DNA of 64,000 nt from Coccinella septempunctata (Eukaryota; Arthropoda; Insecta; Coleoptera; Coccinellidae), in assembly GCF_907165205.1 (NCBI RefSeq), contig NC_058190.1:628001-692000 (forward strand). Direction: 5' to 3'. Under the pieces are notes generated by a model. The model was not told the DNA's origin. It saw only the letters and a program-made list of their open reading frames with translations, and did no database searches. Below are positions 10,847 to 21,100 of the stretch, piece by piece (position 1 is the stretch's first letter; each line of letters opens with the position of its first letter). Made by a program: the position numbers and the translations under genes.

Positions 10847-12130
10847 CTAAGCTGGCGGAAGTGGTTCTTTTTCAGGTTCACCCGTATGTTTCTCGATATT
10901 TAAATGAACCGAGTTGATATGTGTATCTAGGTCTTTTTTGTCACTTGCAGCATAGTCACATAATTCGCACTTGTGTTTCTTGATATTCAAATGGAAGAAG
11001 TCAATATGGCTTTGAAGGCGGCTTTTGTTACTAGCAGCATATCCACATAGATGACACTTGTGATCCTTAATCTTGAGATGAACAGCTTTGACATGCTTCT
11101 GAAGGTTGTCTTTTCTACTTGTAACATACTCGCACATTTGACACTTGTGTTCATCGGTTTTCAAATGAACCGATTTCTCATGCATATCGAGTATGTATTT
11201 CTCACTCGCGGCATATTCGCACCAGTGACACTTATGATCCTTTATTTTCAAATGTACCGATTTCACATGTTTATCAAGTTTATGTTGCCCACTTGCAGCG
11301 TAGTCACAAAAACGACACTTTTTATTTTTTATATTAAAATGAATAGTATCGATATGCCTTGGAAGGTTACGTTTTCTATTTGTTGCAAAATCACATAGAT
11401 GACACTTGTACTCCCCAATTTTCAAATGAACAGATTTTACATGTATTTTAAGGTCCTTCTTTTCTTTAACCGCATATTCACACAAGAGGCACTTGTGTTT
11501 CTTGATGTTCAAATGTACGCATTCGATGTGCTTCTTAAGGCTACCTTTTCTGCTTGTTGCAAAATCACATAGGTCACACTTGTGATCCTTAATTTTCAAA
11601 TGAACTGATTTTACGTGTACTTCAAGGGAATTTTTGAAGTTCACAGCATATTCACACATGTCACACTTGTGTCTTTTTATATTTAAATGGAGCGAGTCAA
11701 CATGAATTTGTAAGCTGTCTCTTCTATTAGTAGCATAGTCACATAAGTCGCACATGTACTTTCCTGTGAGAGATTTTGATTGCCACTTCTCATGATCCTT
11801 CGAACCAGAAGTATAATCATCTTGAACAGATTCAGAGTTAATAATCGGGGGTTCTAATACTAGAGGCATTTCTTCGGTTGAAGAGCCAGATTCTTCATTC
11901 TTAATTACATATTTGTCTCTTTCATGAACCTTTTTTTCATCTATAAAATGCTCAGAAGTGTCAATATTTCCGAATTCTTCTTCTGATTTTACACTGAAAA
12001 TAAAAATCGATTTTTCAAGTCGATGCAGATATAGAGAAGAAAAGCAATTGATGCATAATGAATATACTCACTCATTGTAGGAAGTATGAATTTCTTCTTT
12101 GATATTAATACATTCTACGCCAATATCCAT
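10847..12130 (-). CDS. C2H2 zinc-finger protein 2 (10 fingers), two exons
   Basis: Exon 1 is 12130-12072 (peptide MDIGVECINIKEEIHTSYN, then a split codon) and exon 2 is 11993-10847, with a 78-nt intron (donor GTGAGT, acceptor TTTTCAG). The product is 401 aa. An acidic N-terminus with an EEEFGNIDTSEHFIDEKKV-like stretch parallels gene 1. Ten C2H2 fingers start near residue 101 and run to about 385 with the same C-x2-C-x12-H-x4-H spacing and LKIKDHK linkers. A probable nuclear DNA-binding factor. It stands head to head with gene 3, 801 bp between start codons. The frame is open from the splice acceptor, so starting only at the internal Met at 11869 would lose a conserved region. Confidence 0.88.
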
Positions 12131-12931
12131 TTTTACCTTGTCATTCGATAACACAGGAGGGTGTTTATTGGAAGAAATATTCCAATATTATCACAACTCT
12201 CGGAAAATCTACTTTCTAGAAGTGGCATATATACGAATTTTTGATTTTATTCCTCTAGAATACCTCCATATAAAAAAACTTGACTCTATCATCCCTGCTT
12301 GACTTATTTATTTATTGATTTTCTTCTTACTTCAACCATAGACCCAAAGAATTAGTAACCTAACAAAAGAGACAACTCTATGGTTCCCATAGAGTTCAAT
12401 CATAATGTATTCTGTGGTTCAATTTTGTAAAAGAAAGAACATAAGTCGTATTCGGGTTCGGCTTTTGGACGGTCCGAGAATTGTTCTAGGACTGCGCAAA
12501 ACTGTTGCGCTCTAGTATAAAATCCTCTGCGCAGTTCTAGAACCATCCTCGGACCGTCCAAAAGCCGAACCCGAATACAGCTATAGAGAAAGGGAAAGAG
12601 TCTCTTGTCTCTGAGAAAGAAGAAAATGTCAAAACTTTTGGATCAGCTGTCAGCTCACTGACTGACAGAACCAGGACCGTCACTTATGTGGGGCACACAA
12701 GCAAGCAAGCTGTTAATCTATTATTTGATATTCTGTGCTGTTAATTGTGCAAATAAGCTAGTGAAAACACATAATATCAATGAGCAGACATTAAATTTAT
12801 ATATTTTCGACCAATGAGTGTCCTTGTTAATACTGAACTGAAGGTTTCCAGAAAGTAGATTTTCGAAGAGTTGTGAATTGAACATTTCTCTTACTATACA
12901 TCCTTCTTTGTTGATAAATGAGAAATTAGAT
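12131..12931. promoter_or_regulatory. Shared 5' region between divergent zinc-finger genes 2 and 3
   Basis: Each side carries a copy of GAAAGTAGATTTTCGAAGAG followed by TTGTGA (12191-12219 on minus for gene 2; 12849-12876 on plus for gene 3), about 60-70 bp before each ATG. These are duplicated 5' UTR or promoter segments. A hairpin MITE sits between them. No TATA box was identified. Confidence 0.55.
12448..12579. repeat. Hairpin MITE with ~50-bp arms
   Basis: The arms begin GTATTCGGGTTCGGCTTTTG and are nearly identical in inverse orientation up to CTGCGCA, with a short unpaired centre. It lies within the divergent promoter region of genes 2 and 3 and would form a strong hairpin or cruciform. 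Confidence 0.8.
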
Positions 12932-14792
12932 ATGGGTGAACGTAATGTTAACATAAAAGAAGATGTACCTATCACATATAATGTGTGAGTTTAATTCTTG
13001 TTTCCATTACTTCATTTCTCAGAGTTCAATTGGTTCCAACGGTATGATTTCTTTCAGCGTTAAGTTAGAAGAGGAATCGGGTATTACAGACGTTCCCGAG
13101 CAAGTAATAGATGAGGAAGAATTTATGATCGGGAATGAAGAAAGTAACCCAATTCTCATAATCTCAAAACGTAATTCAAATAAATCGTCATCCACTGCTT
13201 CTGCCGAAGAATTCCCTCAATTATTCAAGGCATTGATTAATAAATCCGAAACTCTAAACTTTGAACAGTGGAAATCTGAAAAATTTCACATGGTTGATAA
13301 TCCTACAGGTGATGATATTGAAGATCACATACCAGAAGATTATGCTTCCAGTTTGAAGGATCATGTGGAAGGGCATTCAAAACCTCCCCATTTCAGTATC
13401 AAAAATTACAAGTGTGCCTATTGCGATTATGTTACAAATCAAGAAGAAATGTTTCAACATCATGTGGACAGTTTTCATTTGAATATCAAGAAACATAAGT
13501 GTGAATTATGTGAATATTCGGCTTTTGTGAAAACCAACCTTGATTTACATGTAAAATCTGTTCATCTGGATATCGAGGAATGCAAGTGTCATCTATGTGA
13601 ATATAACGCAAGTTCCAAAACGCACCTTCAAAATCATATCGAGTCTGTTCATTTAAACATCAAGAAATATAAGTGCGACCTGTGTGCATATGCTGCGAAA
13701 GATAAAAAAGATCTTGAAACGCATGAAGAATCTGTTCACTTATGTGAAGATGTCGCAAGTGGAGAAAGTAGTCTTCAAGGGCGTATCAAATCTTCTCATT
13801 CGAATATTGAGAAAAGTGACCGGCTTAAGTGTCACATATGTGATTATGTTGCTACTCAGAAAGGATCCCTCAACATACACATAAAATCGGTTCATTTGAA
13901 AATCAAGGATCAGAAGTGTCATCTTTGCGAGTTTGTTACTAGTAGAAAAATTAAACTTCAGAGCCACATCGATTCGGTTCATTTGAAAATTAAGGAACAC
14001 AAGTGTCATTTATGCGAATATTCCGCTAGTGAAAAAACTACCCTCAAACAACATGTGACATCTATTCATTTGAAGCTTAAAGATCACAAGTGTCACCTAT
14101 GTGAGTATGTTACCAGTAGAAAATTTAAACTTCAGAGTCATGTCGACTCCGTTCATTTCAATATCAGGAGACACAAGTGTGACTTGTGTGATTATGCCAC
14201 GTGTGAAAAAAGTACCCTTAAGGCACACGTGAAATCTGTTCATTCGAAAATTAAAGAACACCGGTGTCATCTATGTCATTATGATACAAACGTTAAAAGT
14301 CTTCTTCAGAGCCATATCGAAATTGTCCATTTGAATATCAAAAAACACAAGTGTCATATATGTGAGTACGCTGCTAGTAATAAGTGTATTATACAACAGC
14401 ATGTGAAAACTGTTCATTTAAAAATAAGGGAATTTAAGTGTAATTTATGTGAATACGCTGCTAGTAATAACAGTATTATCCAACACCATATAAAAACCGT
14501 TCATTTGAAAATTAAAGAACATAAGTGTGATTTTTGCGAATATGCTGCTAGTAGTAAGCGTCATATCCAAAAACATATCAAATCTGTTCATTTGAAAATC
14601 AGGGATATTAAGTGTCATTTATGTGAGTACGTGTCGAGCGATAAAAGCAACCTTCAGAGGCACATCGACTGTGTTCATTTGAAAATTAGGAAACTCAAGT
14701 GTCAATTCTGTGATTTCGCTACAAATGAACCAGTAAGTTTTCAGAGGCACTTAAGAAATGTTCATTCAAGTCAAACAGATCCACTTGCTTAG
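12932..14792 (+). CDS. C2H2 zinc-finger protein 3 (15 fingers plus one degenerate), two exons
   Basis: Exon 1 is 12932-12984 (MGERNVNIKEDVPITYN plus split codon) and exon 2 is 13058-14792, joined over a 73-nt intron (donor GTGAGT, acceptor TTTCAG). The product is 595 aa. The N-terminal ~130 residues are acidic (VKLEEESG motif shared with gene 1). Fifteen intact C2H2 fingers begin near residue 137. Between fingers 4 and 5 a remnant lacks the first Cys and has Arg in place of the first His (LCEDVASGESSLQGRIKSSH). An ATTAAA-type signal lies at 14893-14898. It is the longest of three paralogues and probably grew by internal finger duplication; SRKIKLQSHIDSVH-like fingers recur. Confidence 0.88.
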
Positions 14793-16038
14793 TTTGCTTC
14801 ATGTTATTGGATCCAAATCATGATTTAGGCAAAGAATATGTACTGATTTTGTTTTATGTCATAAGTATCTGTTATTGTGGTTTTTGGTTATAATTAAATT
14901 GTTATGATTCAGAAAATTTATTTATTAATGTTTTAAGTACATATTTTTATTTTTTAAACTTTTTTATTAGCATAATTTTTTATAGGTTAATACCAACCTG
15001 AGTTCCTCAACACCAAATATCAACTTATGGGCTATTATCAACGATTTTCCATAGCCATCTGAGATTTCAATGATTCTTGAATGGAATATGATATCCTTGT
15101 TTATACAGGTTGATTCATTAAGAAATGTGTTTACAACTACAACTAGGGTAGAAAGAGGTCACCTAGTTGCTTCTAAATAACTCATTTTTTATAGAACTAT
15201 CGTCCTATTTTAAAAAGTATCAGGGTGATTTATTAATTTTCTCCTTTATTTTTTTATTCATTACTTATGGACCACCCTACATATTTTCCCAATATTTGGT
15301 CCGTATATTCTTTGTCCACAGTGGTTTATGACGCACGAAAATCAGAAAATCCTAATTAACTCAGGAATTATTCATGTTAGAACAGTATCATTATTTTTCT
15401 TGGTAGAATCCAACGCAATCACAAAAAATTAGGATTGTAATTCGAGAAAGAAAGTTATGGTAAATATTGTAACACCCTGTAACGAGTGTTTCGAAATTCA
15501 GAAAATATACAACATTTCCACGTTCTTTGACATCAAAAATGTGAAAACGGTTTGTGCTTAAGATATTTAGAACAGGAATAACAAATATAATACTTCGTAC
15601 TCATGAATCCTTTTTTTTTTCAGTTTTTTCTCGATATTTTGAAAACCATTTGGACGAATGCAACGATTTGAACAGAAAAATTTTCAGAATTAAATACTCT
15701 ATATCAGAAATGACAAAATGGAAAATTTATTTTCATTCCCTGTATAACTGAAAAGGCTCAGGCTTGAAGAATATTTTAGCTCAATAGATAATGTCGAACA
15801 ATATCATAAAAAGTTGGGGAATTTTTGAAATATCTCCAAGATATAGCTGATACATTTGAAACAGTATTCAGGAACTCGGAAAGTAAATGAAATATCTATG
15901 ATTTTGCTTTTTGAATTGAAAGTAAATAACTACCAAAAAAACTGCAATATAAGAAGAAACTTTTAAAAAGGCCATCCTATATGATTCCAATATCTATGGA
16001 AAAAATCCAACACCACTCAACTTTTATCATAAAAGCAT
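14793..16038. other. Intergenic region with MITE fragments
   Basis: No gene. The segment about 15640-15810 is similar, inverted, to 58980-59145 (shared TCCCTGTATAACT and GAATATTTTAGCTCA). Degenerate TACAGG/ACACCCTGTA ends near 15110 and 15470 suggest old MITEs. Confidence 0.4.
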
Positions 16039-16200
16039 ATACAGGGTGAGTCTGACTCATACAAATATTTCAACAGTAGATTCTTGCAATCAAAAGAAAC
16101 ACTTTTTTCCTTTACCATTTTTTCCGAATCGGTTCTGTTTACAAGATACAGGCTGTTGAAATACCATAAAAAATGTTATTTTTAGTTCTATCTCACAAAC
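16039..16200. mobile_element. ACAGGGTGAGTC-type MITE end
   Basis: Similar to 23318-23420: both start ATACAGGGTGAGTC and continue with a segment containing AACAG(T/C)AGATTC. Only one end is present at each site. Confidence 0.5.
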
Positions 16201-16302
16201 GGTTTCATCGATTGAAATGAATTTCGGAATATAATTTTTCATTTTTTTTGATTAATCTTTTTCGAACACAAGATATCACCCACGTCTTCCACTTTGCTTT
16301 AA

Positions 16303-17214
16303 CGGACAATAACTCATTAGTAGTGTAAGTATGAAGTTTGAGGTCAAAAAAGTAAACCAGAGTTACGCAATAAATTAAAAGAAAGAAGATGTCCACCGAA
16401 ATTGTGAAAATCGAAAAATTGAAGTATCGAGCCATCATCAAGTACCTGTATTTAAAAGGGTTAAGAGGTAAGCAGATTTACGAAGATATAATTAATAACC
16501 TTTCCGAGAAAAATTGGACTGCAAGCTTCAAAAGAGGTAAATTTTCCATTGAAGATGATGACCGATCGGGAAGGTCAGTTTCTATGTCAGTCCCCGAAAA
16601 TATCGATTTTATCAGACCGTCGAATTGGGCTAAAACGGATATCTGAAGCACGGAATATTTCATACGAACGCGTTTATCATACAGTTCACGTCAATTTGGA
16701 CATTAGAAAAATTGCTGCAAAATGGATCCCCAAATGTTTGAATGTTGACCAAAAGCGTGCAAGGGTAGAAACATCGCGTTCGATCTGTGCTCGATTTTAA
16801 AACGATGTAGACTTCTCAAGCCGAATTGTTATTATGGATGAGACTTATTGGGTATATGTCTACGATCCAGAAACAAAGCAACAATCGATGGAATGGCGAC
16901 ACTCTGGTTTAAATTACTAGAACACCCCCCTTATACACCAGATTTGGCACCATCCGACTATCATCTCTTTTCTCAACTGAAAAAAAGTTTAAAAGGTCGT
17001 AAATTTTCTTCCAACGAGGAGGTAATAAAAGCTGTGGATGTCTAGTTTGCAGAGCAAGAAGAAACATTTTTTGAAAGGTTTGGAGACGTTGCAGGTTCGC
17101 TGTAATAAAATGTATCCAATTAAGGGGATTATATGTTGAGTAATTAAATATTTTGACATTGAAATTTTGTTTGGTTCTGTAGTAGGCTGATAATTTTTCA
17201 ATACATCCTCGTAA
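16303..17214 (+). mobile_element. mariner relic A (5' truncated, internally deleted)
   Basis: Carries a mariner transposase from ATG 16389 with a small deletion near 16498, stops, and a larger internal deletion at about 16911 that joins the WVHFYDPETK-region to the FKLLEHPPYTPDLAPSDY-region and removes the second catalytic Asp. The 3' end TCAATACATCCTCG is kept. The start lacks the TIR. Not functional. Confidence 0.85.
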
Positions 17215-18153
17215 TCTTATAGAAAAGACACCAGCTCTGTTTAGAAATTAGAATAGTAATTTTTACTTAATATCAACTGCTTTTTGTGAACTAGGCCATT
17301 AAATATTTTTTTATTGTAATGCGCCCTTTCCGAGTACATAATTTGACGTTCAAAAATAAAAAATATCTGTGAAATTTGAAAAATGGGTTTTTTGGCTGAA
17401 TGCAACTCTGTTTGAAAGATCCACAGATGTGTAATGTCAGAGATTTAGCTAGTTATTCTGAAGATAATTTTGTTCTTCTAGGGGTGGCACAGCTCATTAT
17501 GAAAACTAAAAATGGCTATATCTTTTTATCAAGGCCGATTCGGAATAAATGGTATAAAAAAAAGTGTTTTTTTTTACCTCAAGAATAGGCTGCAAGCAAG
17601 CAGCGATCATTCTCCTCCTCTCTACTCTCCACAGTTCACTTCTACTCTACTCTGTTATTTGTGACGTAATATCAAAGATTCCTCTTTGGTTAAAGATTCG
17701 ATAAAAAAACATCGATACATCGATGTTTCCTACGTGCATTAACATCCCTAGCAAACCATAAATGCCAACAAATTTGAAAGAATTTACTTCTTCAGTGGTC
17801 CAATGTGAATCACCGATCTAAGGAGGATCAAAAGAAAAAATAAATTAGTGTTATTCAGTGCTGACGCTTAATTCAAATGTAAGATATTTCTATATTTGAG
17901 GATTACAAATTATCCGTGTTTATTCACATTAAATACAATATATATTCATCTCATAAATGCACCCTTTGAATTTTAGTTTGAAGTTGAGTAAGATTGCACC
18001 ATGTAAAAATCAATTTTTCTTAATATAATTTATCGCCAGTCGATTCACTGAATGAGAGAATATACAAAGTGGAACTGAATTTATCATGAGTATTGCACTT
18101 TTATCTGCAGGTTTGGATAATATCAGAATCGATATTCATCAAGACTGTTAAAA
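17215..18153. promoter_or_regulatory. 5' flank of the ZNFX1-like gene
   Basis: 17365-17590 is the repeat shared with 9400-10075. At 17707-17728 there is a near-palindrome AAACATCGAT-AC-ATCGATGTTT. A possible splice acceptor (TTATCTGCAG) precedes 18111. An in-frame TAA at 18118-18120 supports ATG 18154 as the first usable start. No TATA box is recognised. Confidence 0.4.
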
Positions 18154-18190
18154 ATGCAGGGTAGCAGAATAAGGAAAGCGGAAAACGAAG
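18154..18190 (+). CDS. ZNFX1: ZNFX1-like first coding exon
   Basis: Encodes MQGSRIRKAENE and ends in phase 1 at donor GTGAGC. The ATG is the first after an in-frame stop at 18118. The following 72-nt intron is homologous to those inside the mini-exon array, so the first exon belongs to the same duplicated unit or donated its donor site to it. Confidence 0.8.
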
Positions 18191-21100
18191 GTGAGCTGCA
18201 ATTTTCTTCATTTCAAAAGAAGTAAAAACTACAGGTTAGTTGAACAACCTGAATATTTTTAGATCCTGGGACAAGTTCTGATGTTAGGGATTTGAGGATC
18301 AGAAATTCTGGAAACAAAGGTGAGCTGAAATTTTTTACATTTCGAGAGAAGTAAGAACTACAGGTTAGTTGAACAACTTGAATATTTTTAGATCCTGGGA
18401 CAAGTTTCGATGTTCGGTATTTGAGAAGCAGAAATTCTGGAAACAAAGGTGAGCTGAAATTTTTTACATTTCGAGAGAAGTAAGAACTACAGGATAGTTG
18501 AACAACTTGAATATTTTTAGATCCTGGGACAAGTTTCGATGTTCGGTATTTGAGAAGCAGAAATTCTGGAAACAAAGGTGAACTGAAACTTTTTACATTT
18601 TGAAAAAAGTAAGAACTACAGGTTAGTTAAACAACTTGAATATTTTTAGATTCTGGGACAAGGTATGATGTTCGGAATTGGAGGGGCCGGAATTCTGGAA
18701 ACAAAGGTGAGCTGAAATTTTTTACATTTCGAAAGAAGTAAGAACTACGGGTTGGTTAAACAACTTGAATATTTTTAGATTCAGGGACAAGGTTTGATGT
18801 TCGGAATTTTAAAAGCCGGAATTCTGAAAACAAAGGTGAGCTGAAATTTTTTACATTTCGAAAGAAGTGACAACTATAGGTTAGTTAAACAACTTGAATA
18901 TTTTTAGATTCTGGGACAAGGTCTGATGTTCGAAATTGGAGAGGCAGGAATTCTGGAAACAAAGGTGAGCTGAAATTTTTTACATTTTGAAAAAACTACA
19001 GGTTAGTTGAACAACTTGAATATTTTTAGATTCTGGGACAAGGTCTGATGTTCAAAATTGGAGAGGCAGGAGTTCTGGGAACAAAGGTGAGCTGAAATTT
19101 TTTACAAGTAAGGGTTATTATTCAGCCCAGCGATCTACATTTTTGGTGGATCCGTTGGATTCAATTAGAGACAATCACAAGCGGAAAATCAATGAATCCA
19201 ATTAATCCAATTGATATACGGTAATGATGTTCCTCCTAACCAGGAGCGACTATTCCACCATTTTCATTACCGTATGTCGGATATCAATGCTGCAGGGATG
19301 AACAAAATCCTAACTTAATTTTTTTCATACTGAGAGCCTCATCAAAAGTGCACCAATTCCGCACAGAAAGCAGGTCGATCAGCTGCTGAGCAAAGTTGAC
19401 AAAAGACAAGGCCTGATTTGCGGTTGTTTTGAGCATTTGTTTTCAGTTTGACGTTAAGGTTATGTCGTCGATTATTTGTAAGCTTCAGATTTTCCAATGG
19501 GGAAAGCCAACCAAGGAAAAAGTGAAAATTTTGATGCCTTCCTGAATCATAGATTAGAGATCACAGATTACAGAGTAGATTAGAGATCTAGATTTCTATC
19601 CTCTTTGGTTCTATGCTCTGTATTAATTTCTGTCCTTTATATTTTACTATGCGCCTGACTGGTAGCCATCTACAAATGAAACAAATCCTGGGATTTTAGG
19701 ATTCTACTGTTGTTGTAGGATATAATTTGCATTGGGCTCATTCAATTGTCTTACAGATACTACTATTTTTTTTTTTTAATTTTAATAATTACTTTTGCGA
19801 TAATTTCTCTCCTGATAGCAATCGATGTTCACAGAAAATTAAGGGGTTTTGACAAATATGGAGAGTAGAGAGAAGGAGAACGATCGCCGTACTAAAAATG
19901 TGTCCCCGAAAACGGGGAACGTAGGATAGGTGTCGCTGCGATCGCTACGTTTATCGATAAGGGATGGGGATTTTAGCGTCAATTTTAAATGAACAGCCTT
20001 CGTTTTATTTTAGGTTATGTGTCATCGTGATTTTCTCTGATGATTTTTCAAATACCTTTCTTCAAATCTATATTAAATACACAGGCCAACACACGTTTTG
20101 GTGCCTGCGATTTGTTAACTGTTTCTGAGTAATTTTGCAGAATGCAGAATGTAAAAAAGTTCTCAGATTTTTTCTATCAGATCTAGTTTTTGAGATTTTT
20201 AAAAAAAATTGTTTATTTAATTTACGTTATAACTGTTATAATATATAATATTACTATTGACAGTTGAAAAAAACAAAGACACATGGATTTAAGTATTTAT
20301 TGCAAAAACTTAATTTACATAATTACATTAGTCACTAATCACATAAAAATTTTCTTTTATACGATTTTCTAGAATGGAGTTTACTAGGGCAGTCTCGCTG
20401 AAGGCTCCAGCAGTAGTCCGCCATCATGTGGCTATCCCATCGTCCTTGATAACGATCTTCCATAGTTTTAATATCCTGATGGAATCTTTCCCCCTGTTCT
20501 TCACTACAATCACCTAAGTTTTCTGGAAAACGATCTAGGTGGCTGTGGAGGTAGTGAACCTTTATGCTCATGTTACAGCCGAGAATATTAAAATTTGAAG
20601 GCATAGTTTCCACTAATTCTACGTAATTCTCTGCTTTATGATTGCCAAGAAAATTTCGTACTACTTGAACAAATGAACTCCAAGCGTTAGATTCAGTCTC
20701 GTTCATTGATGTGGTGAATTGTGGATCTTTAACAAGTTGCCTTATTTGAGAACCATCAAATATACCAGCTTTTAGTTTTTTGGTGCTAATGCCAGGAAAT
20801 TCACGTGACAAATACCCAAAACAATTTCCATCTCGATTTAAAGCCTTCACAAATTGCTTCATTAGGCCTAGCTTGATATGCAAGGGCGGAAGTAAGATTT
20901 TTTCTCTTGAAACCAAAGGTTCGTTGATCACGTTTTGTATTCCTTGAATCATGACATCTCTTGAAGGCTAATTTTTGTTAACCCAGTGCTCATTTTTAGC
21001 TCTGCTGTCCCAAAGGCACAAAAAACAAGGATATTTTGTATAACCACTCTGCTGTCCAAGGAGGAAGTTAATCATTTTTAAATCAACACAAATTAACCAC

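Noticed and set aside
11051..11398. 115-codon plus-strand frame within zinc-finger gene 2
   Set aside because: Antisense of the finger array; its repeats are those of the fingers.
15554..15751. 65-codon frame as a gene
   Set aside because: Overlaps a MITE-like repeat shared with 58980-59145 and has no conserved domain.
17683..17698. CAAAGATTCCTCTTTG as a footprint
   Set aside because: The ends fit the family but flanks are unlike, so no target duplication supports it.
18213..18575. 120-codon minus-strand frame with internal protein repeats
   Set aside because: It is the antisense of the mini-exon array; its repeats only mirror the 129-bp DNA period, and it runs through exons and introns alike.
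18180..19110. Regular repeats as a CRISPR array
   Set aside because: Units are 129 bp, homologous over their whole length, with splice sites and no unique spacers, in an animal genome.
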